A stretch of 64,000 nucleotides of DNA from Paenarthrobacter sp. JL.01a. GTDB taxonomy: Bacteria > Actinomycetota > Actinomycetes > Actinomycetales > Micrococcaceae. Every line of letters starts with the position of its first letter. Position 1 is the first letter of the stretch. The notes under the pieces are model-generated. The model saw nothing but the letters and a program-made list of their open reading frames with translations, had not been told where the DNA came from and ran no database searches. The position numbers and the translations under genes are program-made. The stretch is from contig NZ_CP104877.1 of the NCBI RefSeq assembly GCF_025452095.1, positions 744,001 through 808,000 on the forward strand. Reading direction: 5' to 3'. This document shows, piece by piece, positions 51,145 to 59,793 of this stretch.

Positions 51145-52806
51145 ATGACCGACTTTTCACGCCGCACCCTCGTCAAGTCCTCCCTCGCCGGCCTTACGCT
51201 GGCCGGCCTCACCACAGGGGTCGCCACCCCGGCGGGCGCAGCGCCCGCAGCCATCCCGCTGGTCCGCAAGCGACTCACCCTTCCCACGGGCATCGCTACC
51301 GGGGACGTCACCACGGATTCGGCCGTCCTGTGGTCGCGCGCCTCAGGACCCGGACGACTCACCGCCACCCTCAACGCCGTCGACGACGCCGGGGAGCTCC
51401 TGCGCGGACGGTACGGGTTCAGCCGAACCATTCGTGGACCCCTGGCCACGGAAGCCAGCGACTTCACCGCGAAAATCCACGCCAAGGGACTGCCCCCGGG
51501 CACCAGGTTCAGGTTGGAGCTGAACTTCGAGGATGAGAACGGCACGGGCGAAGCCGCCCAAGGAAGCTTCAGCACCGCGCCCGGCAACAAGCCCGACGAC
51601 GGCGGCACGCCGGGCGGCCGCGGAGGCGGCAGGCCGGCGTCGTCCTCACAGTCGTTCGTCTGGACCGGCGATACCGCCGGCCAGGGCTGGGGAATCAACG
51701 AGCAGATCGGCGGCATGCGCGGTTACAAGGCCATGCATGACGTCCGCCCGGACTTCTTCATCCATTCGGGAGACACCATCTACGCCGATGGCCCCATCAC
51801 GGAATCCGTTACCGAGAAGGACGGCCAGGTATGGCGCAACATCGTCACCGAGGAAGTGTCCAAAGTAGCCGAAACCCTGAAGGAATTCCGTGGCCGGCAC
51901 CGCTACAACTCCCTCGACGCCAACATGCGGTCCTTGTTCGCCGACGTGCCGGTCATCGCACAGTGGGACGACCACGAGACCCACAACAACTGGTACCCGG
52001 GCCAGGTCCTGGACGACGCCCGCTACACCGAACGCAACGTCAACGTCCTCGCCGCGCGCGGGCGGCAGGCCTGGCAGGAAAACATGCCGATCGCGGACTC
52101 CGCGGCGCTGTGGCGCCCCGGAACCTACGACGCCGGGCAGTATCAGCCGGCGCGCATCTATCGGAAGATTTCACGCGGCCCGCAACTGGACATCTTCTGC
52201 TTGGACATGCGGACCTACAAGTCGCCGAACACCGACGGCAAGGAGCCCTACACCACCAACATCCTGGGCCAGGAACAGGTGGACTGGCTGATCAAGGAAG
52301 TCGGTCAGTCCAAGGCCACCTGGAAGGTCATCGCCGCGGACCTGCCCTTGGGCATCGTGGTGCCTGACGGTCCTGTGAACCAGGAGAGCCTGTCCAACCG
52401 GGACAACGGTGCGCCGCTGGGCCGGGAACTGGAGATCGCCGGGGTCCTGAGCGCCTTCAAGAAGCATGGCGTGAAAAACACGGTGTGGCTTACTGCCGAT
52501 GTCCACTACTGCGCCGCCCACCACTATTCTCCGGAGCGGGCTTCCTTCAAGGATTTCCAGCCGTTCTGGGAGTTCGTTGCGGGGCCCATCAACGCGGGCT
52601 CCTTCGGCCCGAACGACATGGACGGGACCTTCGGGCCGGACGTCGTGTTTTCCAAGGCAGGCCGGTTCCCTGGTGAGTCCCCGCGCAACGGGGAGAACCA
52701 GTTCTTCGGGCATGTGGAACTCGGGTCCGACAACACCTTTAACGTGAGCCTGCGCAACGCCAACGGTGGGGTTGTTTTTTCGAAGACGCTGAGCCCGGAG
52801 CGCTGA
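51145..52806 (+). CDS. PhoD-like alkaline phosphatase/phosphodiesterase, Tat-exported
   Basis: A 553-residue secreted metallophosphatase. The Tat signal is SRRTLVK at residues 5-11, followed by a hydrophobic run and a likely cut after AGA. The PhoD N-terminal beta domain has GIATGDVTTDSAVLWSRA; the catalytic domain has WTGDTAGQGWG, FFIHSGDTIYADGP, WDDHETHNNWYPGQ and TADVHYCAAHHY, the residues that bind calcium and iron in PhoD. It releases phosphate from organic esters outside the cell. ATG 51145 is preferred over GTG 51136. It is convergent with the phosphohexomutase gene 20 bases away. Confidence 0.94.
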   Translation: MTDFSRRTLVKSSLAGLTLAGLTTGVATPAGAAPAAIPLVRKRLTLPTGIATGDVTTDSAVLWSRASGPGRLTATLNAVDDAGELLRGRYGFSRTIRGPLATEASDFTAKIHAKGLPPGTRFRLELNFEDENGTGEAAQGSFSTAPGNKPDDGGTPGGRGGGRPASSSQSFVWTGDTAGQGWGINEQIGGMRGYKAMHDVRPDFFIHSGDTIYADGPITESVTEKDGQVWRNIVTEEVSKVAETLKEFRGRHRYNSLDANMRSLFADVPVIAQWDDHETHNNWYPGQVLDDARYTERNVNVLAARGRQAWQENMPIADSAALWRPGTYDAGQYQPARIYRKISRGPQLDIFCLDMRTYKSPNTDGKEPYTTNILGQEQVDWLIKEVGQSKATWKVIAADLPLGIVVPDGPVNQESLSNRDNGAPLGRELEIAGVLSAFKKHGVKNTVWLTADVHYCAAHHYSPERASFKDFQPFWEFVAGPINAGSFGPNDMDGTFGPDVVFSKAGRFPGESPRNGENQFFGHVELGSDNTFNVSLRNANGGVVFSKTLSPER

Positions 52807-52826
52807 CACTTCAGACCTGCCCAGCC

Positions 52827-54221
52827 CTAGCGCCGGATCACCTCAAGCACACCGTCACGCACACGCCCCATGGTCTCCGAGTCCCTGGCCTCGACGTTCA
52901 GCCGCAGCAATTCCTCGGTGTTGGACGCACGGACGTTGAACCACCAGTCTCCTGATTCCGCGGTCACGGTCAGACCATCCAAATCATTCAGGAGGACTCC
53001 GTCCATGCCCTCGTAGGAGCCCTGAATGTCCGCGATGGACCTGGCCGTGTCCGCCACGGCCGAGTTGATTTCACCGCTAGAGGAATACGGTTCGTACTTT
53101 TGCGCCAAGCTGGAGAGAGTTCCGGGCTGCTCGCCGAGAGCTGCGAGGACGTGCATTGCGGCGAGCATGCCGGTATCCGCATTGTAGAAGTTGCGGAAGT
53201 AGTAGTGGGCGGAATGCTCGCCACCGAAAACTGCATGCTCTTCGGCCATGCGGGCCTTGATGAACGAGTGGCCCACACGTGTACGTACGGGCCGGCCACC
53301 GGCGGCTTGGATGAACTCTGGAACTGATTGCGAGGAAATCAGGTTGTGGATCACGGTGGGCTCCACTTCTCCGGCGCCTTGGGCCCTGGCGATCTCACGC
53401 ACGGCGATCATGGAGGTGATGGCGGATGGCGTCACGGGTTGGCCGGTTTCGTCGACCACGAAGCAGCGGTCAGCGTCGCCGTCGAACGCCAGCCCAAGGT
53501 CGGCGCCGTGCACGACGACGGCCGCCTGCAGGTCGCGGAGGTTCTCTGGTTCCAAAGGGTTGGCCGGATGGTTCGGGAAGGTGCCGTCCAGCTGGAAGTA
53601 CAGGGGGATGATCGTCAGCGGCAGGGCCTCCAGAAGTTGGCTGCCAAGCACCGCCGGAACGGTCATCCCGGCCATTCCGTTTCCGGCGTCCACCACCACC
53701 TTGAGTGGGCGGACGCCGGAAAGATCCACGAGGGACCGCAGCTTGCGTGAGTAGTCGCCAAGTACGTCCAGTGCAACCACGGTCCCCCGTGAGCCGGCTG
53801 CCGGAATTCCCTCAGCGAGGTAGCGCTCGGCGAGGTCCCGGATGTCGAACAGCCCTGAATCGGCGGAAACGGGGACGGCTCCGGCCTTAGCCATTTTGAT
53901 CCCGTTGTACTGTGCCGGGTTGTGGCTGGCCGTAAAAATGGCGCCCGCCGAGTTGAGGGATCCACAGGCAAAGTAGAGCTCGTCGGTTGAAATCAAGCCG
54001 AGGTCGGACACATTGGCGCCGCGCGTGGAGGCACCGCGCGAAAATGCAGAGACAAACCCCGGAGATGACGGACGCATGTCACCGCCGCAGAGCACGGTCT
54101 TCCCGGCAAGGCCCAGGACGTCGACGAAAGCGGCACCGATGGCTTCGGCAACCTGGTCGGTCAATGATGTGCCGACGATGCCGCGGACATCGTAGGCCTT
54201 GAATGACGAAGAAAGATCCAT
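52827..54221 (-). CDS. Second phosphomannomutase/phosphoglucomutase
   Basis: A 464-residue alpha-D-phosphohexomutase, a close relative of the one at 13972-15390. It has AYDVRGIVG, the phosphoserine loop TASHNPAQYNG, the metal loop DGDADRCF, GGEHSAHYYF and the phosphate loop RASNTEELLRLN. In that last loop the usual Pro after TE is replaced by Glu, unlike the first copy (TEPFLRLN), which may shift substrate preference. It begins three bases after the 59-residue protein gene and is the last gene of the sulfoquinovose-type operon. Its place in that pathway is not obvious. Confidence 0.9.
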   Translation of the reverse strand: MDLSSSFKAYDVRGIVGTSLTDQVAEAIGAAFVDVLGLAGKTVLCGGDMRPSSPGFVSAFSRGASTRGANVSDLGLISTDELYFACGSLNSAGAIFTASHNPAQYNGIKMAKAGAVPVSADSGLFDIRDLAERYLAEGIPAAGSRGTVVALDVLGDYSRKLRSLVDLSGVRPLKVVVDAGNGMAGMTVPAVLGSQLLEALPLTIIPLYFQLDGTFPNHPANPLEPENLRDLQAAVVVHGADLGLAFDGDADRCFVVDETGQPVTPSAITSMIAVREIARAQGAGEVEPTVIHNLISSQSVPEFIQAAGGRPVRTRVGHSFIKARMAEEHAVFGGEHSAHYYFRNFYNADTGMLAAMHVLAALGEQPGTLSSLAQKYEPYSSSGEINSAVADTARSIADIQGSYEGMDGVLLNDLDGLTVTAESGDWWFNVRASNTEELLRLNVEARDSETMGRVRDGVLEVIRR

Positions 54222-54224
54222 GAT

Positions 54225-54404
54225 TCAGCGAGCGCCGAAGTCGGTATCCGTGTACGAGCCGACGCGCCGCTCAGGGGTTTCGCTGCACCCGCAGTTGGTG
54301 TCGATCTCAACTCGGACTCCGCTCGGATCAACCGTGAGCGACACGGGTTCCCCGTTGGAGGTGGAAACTCGCAGGGTGCTTTCTTTGGAGGAGACGTCAA
54401 ACAT
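54225..54404 (-). CDS. Small conserved-looking protein of unknown function (59 residues)
   Basis: ATG 54404 has AAGGA five bases upstream. The 59-residue product (MFDVSSKESTLRVSTSNGEP at its start, an IDTNCGCSETPERR segment and end TDTDFGAR) has no signal peptide or membrane segment. The Cys-Gly-Cys pair could bind a metal. It lies between the TauE/SafE exporter (29 bases) and the phosphohexomutase (3 bases) on the same strand, so it is probably translated within the operon. I recognise no family. Confidence 0.68.
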   Translation of the reverse strand: MFDVSSKESTLRVSTSNGEPVSLTVDPSGVRVEIDTNCGCSETPERRVGSYTDTDFGAR

Positions 54405-54433
54405 GATGGTCCTTTTCGTAGGGGGTATGGGGT

Positions 54434-55177
54434 TCAGCTGACGGCGTCGAGGACGCCGCGGACAATGGTGGCTGCCGCACCGAGATAGGCCAGCACGATC
54501 AGCAGGATCTGCGCGGCCCGCGCAGAGACGCGCTTGGAGGCGAGGTCGCCCAGGACGAGGCCCACCAGGCAGGCGACGGCGACTGCCACCCACATAGTTG
54601 CCGGGAGGACGGGAAACGATTCCGGTGCGGTGACCGCCTTGGAGGCGAGCGACAAGGAGCCGATGGTGAAAAAGTAGGGCTGCATGGTGGCTGCGAACGA
54701 TTTGTGCTGCCACCGGGTTGCGATGGAGTACATGCTGACGGCTGGCCCTCCCACCCCGGCCGCGGTGTTCATGAAACCGCTGAGGCCTCCGGCGGTGAAG
54801 AGGTACCGGCGACGTTTAGGCAGGACCGCGGATTTCATCAACAGCAGGATTGTCAGCCCGACGGCGAGGATGACGCCGATCGAGATCTCCAGTACCGGAG
54901 GCGGCATGAACCGTATGAGGATGGCCGCGGGGACAATCCCCAGGAGGGCTGATGCGGCCAGTGCCAGGTACCGTTTCCAGTCGATATCCCGGGCTACCCG
55001 GAAGATGATGGCCCCGGCCGTCACGGCTCCGCAGACGTTGACCAGCACTACGCCCTCCACTGGACCGAGCAGCAGGACCAGGAAGGGAGCCGCCACGAGG
55101 GCGAATCCCATCCCTGTCACCCGTTGCATCCCGGCGCCCATCACGACGGCGCCCAGCACCAGCCCGGTGGTCAGCAT
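54434..55177 (-). CDS. TauE/SafE-family sulfonate/sulfite exporter
   Basis: A 247-residue membrane protein with about eight hydrophobic helices, beginning MLTTGLVLGAVVMGAGMQRV and with the repeated family patterns VNVCGAVTAGAII and GLSGFMNTAAGVGGPAVSMY. TauE/SafE proteins export sulfite or organosulfonates. Its ATG follows the stop of the aldehyde dehydrogenase gene with no gap. In sulfoglycolytic gene clusters such a protein is the usual exporter of sulfolactate or dihydroxypropanesulfonate, which fits its position here. Confidence 0.9.
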   Translation of the reverse strand: MLTTGLVLGAVVMGAGMQRVTGMGFALVAAPFLVLLLGPVEGVVLVNVCGAVTAGAIIFRVARDIDWKRYLALAASALLGIVPAAILIRFMPPPVLEISIGVILAVGLTILLLMKSAVLPKRRRYLFTAGGLSGFMNTAAGVGGPAVSMYSIATRWQHKSFAATMQPYFFTIGSLSLASKAVTAPESFPVLPATMWVAVAVACLVGLVLGDLASKRVSARAAQILLIVLAYLGAAATIVRGVLDAVS

Positions 55178-56617
55178 CTAGGCTTTCCAGGCAACGTACT
55201 GGACCTCCTCGAATTCCTCGAGGCCCAGGCTGGATCCTTCCCGGCCCAGGCCGGACTGCTTGGCCCCGCCCATGGGCGCGAAGGCCACCGACGGAAGGGG
55301 ATCATTGACGCCGACGATGCCGGCTTCCAGCTGCTCGGGAATGTCCCAGCCGCGCTTGGGGCTGTTGGTCCAGACGTAGGCTGCGAGGCCCATTTCCGTG
55401 GCATTCGCCTTGCGGATCGCTTCCTCTTCCGAAGCGAAAGTTACGACGCCAGCCGCCGGACCAAAGACTTCCTCGCTCACCAGAAGCGCGTCGTCGGGAA
55501 CGTCCACGAGGAGCGTGGGTGCCATGAAGGATCCTTCGCCAGGAACCTCGGTGCGCTTGGTGACCCGTTGGGCGCCGCGGTTGAGGGCGTCGCCCACCAG
55601 GGCCTGGACAGCCGCCACGCGCTCGGCATCGATCACGGGACCAAGGTCCGGTACCGGTGTGCCGCCGTCGGGAACGCCGTGCCCAATTGTCATCGCATCA
55701 AACCGTGCGGCCAGCTTCCGGGCGAATTCGTCCGCGACGCTGTCCTGGACCAGGAAGCGGTTGGCGGCCACGCAGGATTGGCCGGTGTTGCGGAGCCTGC
55801 CAAGCACTGCGCCGTCGACGGCGGCATCGAGGTCGGCGTCTTCAAAGACGATAAACGGCGCGTTGCCGCCCAGCTCGAGCAGCGGCCTGACGACCCGCTC
55901 GGAGGCGGAGGCCATGATCTGTCGTCCGACGCCGGTGGATCCTGTGAAGCTGACCGCCCGAACGGCGGGGTGCTTGAGCAGGGCCCCGGTCACCTCCCGG
56001 GATGGTCCATGGACAAGGTTGACGACGCCGGCGGGGAACCCTGCGTCGTACAGGATTTCGAACAGGCCCGTCGCGGCAAGGGGTGCCTTCTCGGAGACCC
56101 GGCCCACCACGGTACAGCCGGCGGCGAGCATGGCCGCGAGTTTCCGGGCTTGGATGGACACCGGGAAGTTCCAGGGTGTGAGGCTCAGGGCGACGCCGAT
56201 CGGCTTGCGGGAGCTGAGGTGGTGGCGTCCCCGGAGCTCAGGTGGGCTGACTGTCCCGGTGGTTCGCCGGGCTTCCTCCGCGAACCACCGGAGGTACTCC
56301 ACGGAGAAGTCCACTTCGCCCTGTGCTTCGGGAAGCCGTTTGCCGGCTTCCAGTGCCAAGGTTTGGGCCAGTTCGTCGCGGCGTTCGGCCAAGAGACCGG
56401 CGGCGTTGTGGAGCAGGTCGGCCCGGGTTCGGGCGGTGGTCCGGGACCAGTTGCCGAACGCTTCGGCGGCCGCATCGGCGGCTTGGGTAGCGTGGTCCGC
56501 GCTGCCCCAGGCAACCTCACCCACAGTGGAACCGTTTCCGGGATCCGTGACGTCTTTGGAGGTTCCGGCTGAGTGCCAGGTTCCGTTGATCAGGTGTTGT
56601 GCAGATTTCAGGTTCAT
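55178..56617 (-). CDS. Aldehyde dehydrogenase, candidate sulfolactaldehyde dehydrogenase (SSADH/GabD type)
   Basis: A 479-residue NAD(P)-dependent aldehyde dehydrogenase. The catalytic Cys is in NTGQSCVAANRF, the general-base Glu in LELGGNAPF, and the cofactor region is in TGSTGVGRQI. By sequence it is a succinate-semialdehyde dehydrogenase. Enzymes of that group oxidise sulfolactaldehyde to sulfolactate in known sulfoquinovose pathways, and the YihT/YihV-like genes upstream make this the likely substrate. ATG 56617 has AAAGG upstream; the much longer frame to 56941 overlaps the permease gene and is rejected. Confidence 0.9.
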   Translation of the reverse strand: MNLKSAQHLINGTWHSAGTSKDVTDPGNGSTVGEVAWGSADHATQAADAAAEAFGNWSRTTARTRADLLHNAAGLLAERRDELAQTLALEAGKRLPEAQGEVDFSVEYLRWFAEEARRTTGTVSPPELRGRHHLSSRKPIGVALSLTPWNFPVSIQARKLAAMLAAGCTVVGRVSEKAPLAATGLFEILYDAGFPAGVVNLVHGPSREVTGALLKHPAVRAVSFTGSTGVGRQIMASASERVVRPLLELGGNAPFIVFEDADLDAAVDGAVLGRLRNTGQSCVAANRFLVQDSVADEFARKLAARFDAMTIGHGVPDGGTPVPDLGPVIDAERVAAVQALVGDALNRGAQRVTKRTEVPGEGSFMAPTLLVDVPDDALLVSEEVFGPAAGVVTFASEEEAIRKANATEMGLAAYVWTNSPKRGWDIPEQLEAGIVGVNDPLPSVAFAPMGGAKQSGLGREGSSLGLEEFEEVQYVAWKA

Positions 56618-56646
56618 GCGTAGTGCCTTTCCGCTGGGTGGCGTGG

Positions 56647-57462
56647 TTATCCCTTGCTGGCGCCGGCAGTGATGCCTGCCACGAAGTAGCGCTGCAGGAA
56701 GATGTAGGCCACCACCACCGGCAGGGAAGCCAGGATGACTCCTGCGAACAGCAGCGGGTAGTTGGTCTGGAATTCGCCCTGGAAGCTGAGCAACGCCAAG
56801 GGCAGCGTGCGGTTTCCGGGGGACTGGATGAACAGGAGGGGATACAGCAGTTCGTTCCAATGGATGACGAAAAGGAAGATTGCTGCGGCCGCGATTGATG
56901 GTGCGGACAGCGGCAGTGCGATCGAGGCGTAGGTCTTCCACGGTCCGGTTCCGTCGATGGAGGAGGCTTCGTAGAGTTCCTTGGGCAGCGTCCGCATGAA
57001 GCCGCCAAGGATGAACACGGCGATGGGCAGTGTCGAGACCACGTTGGCCACGATCAGTCCCGCGAGGTTGTCCAGCAGTCCCAGCCGTCCGAAAAGTACG
57101 TAGAGCGGAACCATGTTGGCTTGGGCGGGAATGGCCATGCCCAGCACCAGGAAGCCGAAGATGGCCCAGGACACGAAGCCCCTGAGCCGCGACACGGCGT
57201 AACCGGCCAGGCTGGCAATAAAGAGCGTGACTGGTACGGAGATGGCGGTGACGACGACGCTGTTCCAGAAGGAGGAACCCAGGTCCTGGCCACCGATCAC
57301 CTCGGCGTAGTTGGCGGGGGAAAGGGACTGCGGCAGGCTGAACGGACCCTCGAACAGTTCCTGCGTGGATTTGAAGCTTCCGAAACCAACAACGGTCAGC
57401 GGAATGATGATGATGAGCGCGTAGATACCGAGGATGGCGCGGCGGCTGATTGAAGCGAGCAT
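56647..57462 (-). CDS. Sugar ABC importer permease, MalG type
   Basis: A 271-residue inner-membrane permease with six hydrophobic helices and the EAA loop ELYEASSIDGTGPWKTYASIALPLSAP, which docks to the ATPase. It starts four bases after the companion permease. With the binding protein it should import sulfoquinovose or its glycerol glycoside. No ATPase gene is in this operon, so a shared MsiK/MsmK-type ATPase elsewhere must power it. Confidence 0.92.
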   Translation of the reverse strand: MLASISRRAILGIYALIIIIPLTVVGFGSFKSTQELFEGPFSLPQSLSPANYAEVIGGQDLGSSFWNSVVVTAISVPVTLFIASLAGYAVSRLRGFVSWAIFGFLVLGMAIPAQANMVPLYVLFGRLGLLDNLAGLIVANVVSTLPIAVFILGGFMRTLPKELYEASSIDGTGPWKTYASIALPLSAPSIAAAAIFLFVIHWNELLYPLLFIQSPGNRTLPLALLSFQGEFQTNYPLLFAGVILASLPVVVAYIFLQRYFVAGITAGASKG

Positions 57463-57466
57463 GCTG

Positions 57467-58423
57467 TTATTCCCCCTTCGGGGTCAGCCGGAGCAACCGG
57501 CGCTGCAGCCAGGTGACCAGGGCGATCATCGCCATGAAGATGATCGACTGTGCGGCGGCGTAGCCGAACTCCGAGTTGGCAAAAGTGCTGTAGATGCGGG
57601 TGGAGAGGATGTCCAGAGAGCTCTTGGGCGGGTTGCCCGCGATACCAAGGATCAGGTCGAAAGCCTTGAACGACTGCACAGTGGTGTAAGCCACCACAAT
57701 GGACGTTGCCGGGGCCACGAAAGGCCACGTGATGGACTTGAACTGCTGCCATTTGTTGGCGCCGTCCATTTCCGCTGCTTCGTAGAGTTCGCGCGGTATG
57801 GACTGCAGCCCGGCGATGTACACCACCATCATTTGTCCGGCGTGGAACCAGACCTGGGTCACGGCCACCCAGTAGAGCGCCTGGTTGTTATCTCCGAGGT
57901 AGGGCCCTTGGAGTCCTCCAAGTCCCACCGCACCCAGGGCCGAGTTGGCCAGGCCGAAGTTGGGATCGTAGATGAACTTCCAAATAAAGGCCACCGACAC
58001 GGAGGACAGGATGGTGGGGAAGAAGAACAAGGCGCGGAGCAGGATGCTGCCGCGGGAGTTCTTGGTGAGGAGCAGGCCGAGCAGGAGCGAGAATGCGGTT
58101 TGGGCTATGACCACCAGCAACACGAACTTCAGGTTGTTGGTCAGCGCGTTGGTGAACAACGAGTCCTTGGTGAACGCCCGGATGAAATTGTCCACGCCCA
58201 CGTAGTTGAACGCTGCCGAGAAGCCGTTCCAGTCGGTGACGGCATACTGGAAAGCCTGGAGGGTGGGCATCACCAGGAAGAAGGCGATGACCGCAACGGC
58301 GGGGAGCGGGAAAAGGTACAGCGCAGGATTTACGCGCGTAGGGGACCGGCGCTTCTTCGTGGCAGCTTCCGCGCTGCTTTCCGGTGCCTTTCGCTTCGCA
58401 GCCATTCCGGTGTGGGTGCTCAT
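57467..58423 (-). CDS. Sugar ABC importer permease, MalF type
   Basis: A 318-residue permease. A basic cytoplasmic N-terminus (1-32) is followed by six hydrophobic segments and the EAA loop ELYEAAEMDGANKWQQFKSITWPFVAP. The start ATG overlaps the end of the binding-protein gene (ATGA). It pairs with the MalG-type permease downstream. Confidence 0.92.
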   Translation of the reverse strand: MSTHTGMAAKRKAPESSAEAATKKRRSPTRVNPALYLFPLPAVAVIAFFLVMPTLQAFQYAVTDWNGFSAAFNYVGVDNFIRAFTKDSLFTNALTNNLKFVLLVVIAQTAFSLLLGLLLTKNSRGSILLRALFFFPTILSSVSVAFIWKFIYDPNFGLANSALGAVGLGGLQGPYLGDNNQALYWVAVTQVWFHAGQMMVVYIAGLQSIPRELYEAAEMDGANKWQQFKSITWPFVAPATSIVVAYTTVQSFKAFDLILGIAGNPPKSSLDILSTRIYSTFANSEFGYAAAQSIIFMAMIALVTWLQRRLLRLTPKGE

Positions 58424-59709
58424 AGCCTTTCGTCCACAATCTTCTGGGCAGCTTCGGCCGCCTGTTCAGGGCTGGTACCGGAGATGACCGCCGTCGCGCT
58501 TGCCTCCACGGCATTGCGGACGTCCAGGTTCAGGAACTGGAAGCGGGCGGCCAGCGCCGTTTTCTTGTCCAGCCACGGGCTCAGCCGCTTGAGGTCCGCG
58601 TTGGTGTAGTCGACGTCCTTGACCGAGACGTGCTGGGCTGTCTGGTTGGCGTAGTACCCGGCGTTTTCCGGTTCGGACAGGAAATCGATCCAGGCTGCCG
58701 CCGCGGCCTGGTGCTTGCTGGCCGAGTTGACGCCGAGGATGAACGTGGCGTTGTAGACACCCTCATACTTGGCGTTGCCGTCGGTTGAAGTATTGGGGAA
58801 AACCAACTCGATCGGGAACTTCGCGCCCAGGTTCCGGACCGCCGCGAGGTGGTAGGAACCCGTGGCCAGCATGGCGGCCTTGCCTTGGGAGAACAGGTTC
58901 TGTGCCGGCTCCACCGCGGTGCCCGTGGCGTTGGACTGCAGGAACGGCGCCAGGTCCTTGTACTGGTTCAACATCCTGATGAACCAGTCGTCAGTGCACT
59001 TGAGCTTGCCCTGCTCGATTTGTGCACACATGTCGTCCACTGGGGCGTTGTTGGCGATCATGCAGTTGAAGAGCTGGCCACCGTTTCCCACATCGCCGCC
59101 GGGCCACGAGATGGGCGTGACACCGGAAGACGCCAGCTTCTCGCACATGGCCAGGAAGGCGTCCCAGTCCTTCGGTGCCAGCTCCGCGCCGGCTTTGTCG
59201 AAGAGCTCGGTGTTGGCCATCGGCATGGGGAACACCACTTGGTAGGGCAGGCCAAGTTGACTGTCGCCGGACTGCCCGGCTGTGAGCAGGCCTTTCTGGT
59301 AGTTGCCAACGGCCTTGCTGTTCTTCAGCTCGGTGTAGATTCCGGCCTCACCGAAGTTCTTGAACTGTGCACCCCGGAAGGTCGCAAACGCGTCGCCGAT
59401 GGCCGCGCCCCGGACCTTCTGCAAACCCTGGGCGTTGTAGTCGTTGGAGGTCGAGATGTCCTGGACAACCTCCACGCCGCTGTTCTTTGCAACGAAGCGC
59501 TTGATGAGCTCGTCAAACACTGCCTTGTCTTCGCCACGCCAGTGGGCGAAGGACACCTTGCCAGTGATGTCACCGGTGGCCGGAGCAACCGGCCCGGTGG
59601 CGCCACCAGGGGCTGTGGAACCGCCGGGTCCTGCGCATGCCGCTGCAGTGGCACCGAGACCCAGGGCGCCGAGAACGGCCATGGCCTGCCTGCGTGAAAT
59701 TTGATTCAC
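58420..59709 (-). CDS. Sugar-binding protein of ABC importer (family 1), candidate sulfoquinovose binder
   Basis: A 429-residue extracellular binding protein. The N-terminus has a twin-arginine motif SRRQAM and a hydrophobic run ending ATAAAC, probably a Tat lipoprotein with Cys25. The mature part has the family 1 pattern VSFAHWRGEDKAVFDELIKRF, and PAQNLFSQGKAAMLATGSY. The start GTG 59709 has GAGGAG upstream. It follows the aldolase gene by 84 bases and directly precedes two permeases, so its cargo should be the substrate of the pathway. Confidence 0.91.
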   Translation of the reverse strand: MNQISRRQAMAVLGALGLGATAAACAGPGGSTAPGGATGPVAPATGDITGKVSFAHWRGEDKAVFDELIKRFVAKNSGVEVVQDISTSNDYNAQGLQKVRGAAIGDAFATFRGAQFKNFGEAGIYTELKNSKAVGNYQKGLLTAGQSGDSQLGLPYQVVFPMPMANTELFDKAGAELAPKDWDAFLAMCEKLASSGVTPISWPGGDVGNGGQLFNCMIANNAPVDDMCAQIEQGKLKCTDDWFIRMLNQYKDLAPFLQSNATGTAVEPAQNLFSQGKAAMLATGSYHLAAVRNLGAKFPIELVFPNTSTDGNAKYEGVYNATFILGVNSASKHQAAAAAWIDFLSEPENAGYYANQTAQHVSVKDVDYTNADLKRLSPWLDKKTALAARFQFLNLDVRNAVEASATAVISGTSPEQAAEAAQKIVDERL

Positions 59710-59742
59710 AATATTCTCCTCATTGAGTGTTGCTGTGCCTGG

Positions 59743-59772
59743 TTGGAATGGGGCGTTGTTTGGAATGGGGCG
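59743..59772. repeat. Short direct repeat in the operon gap
   Basis: TTGGAATGGGGCG occurs at 59743-59755 and again at 59760-59772, a 13-base direct repeat with a 17-base period, in the gap between the aldolase and binding-protein genes. It is probably a small local duplication. Confidence 0.6.
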
Positions 59773-59793
59773 CTTTCACGGCCGCTGGAAGGA

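Noticed and set aside
55178..56941. N-terminal extension of the aldehyde dehydrogenase to 56941
   Set aside because: It would overlap the permease gene by almost 300 bases. The family start and an AAAGG site support ATG 56617.
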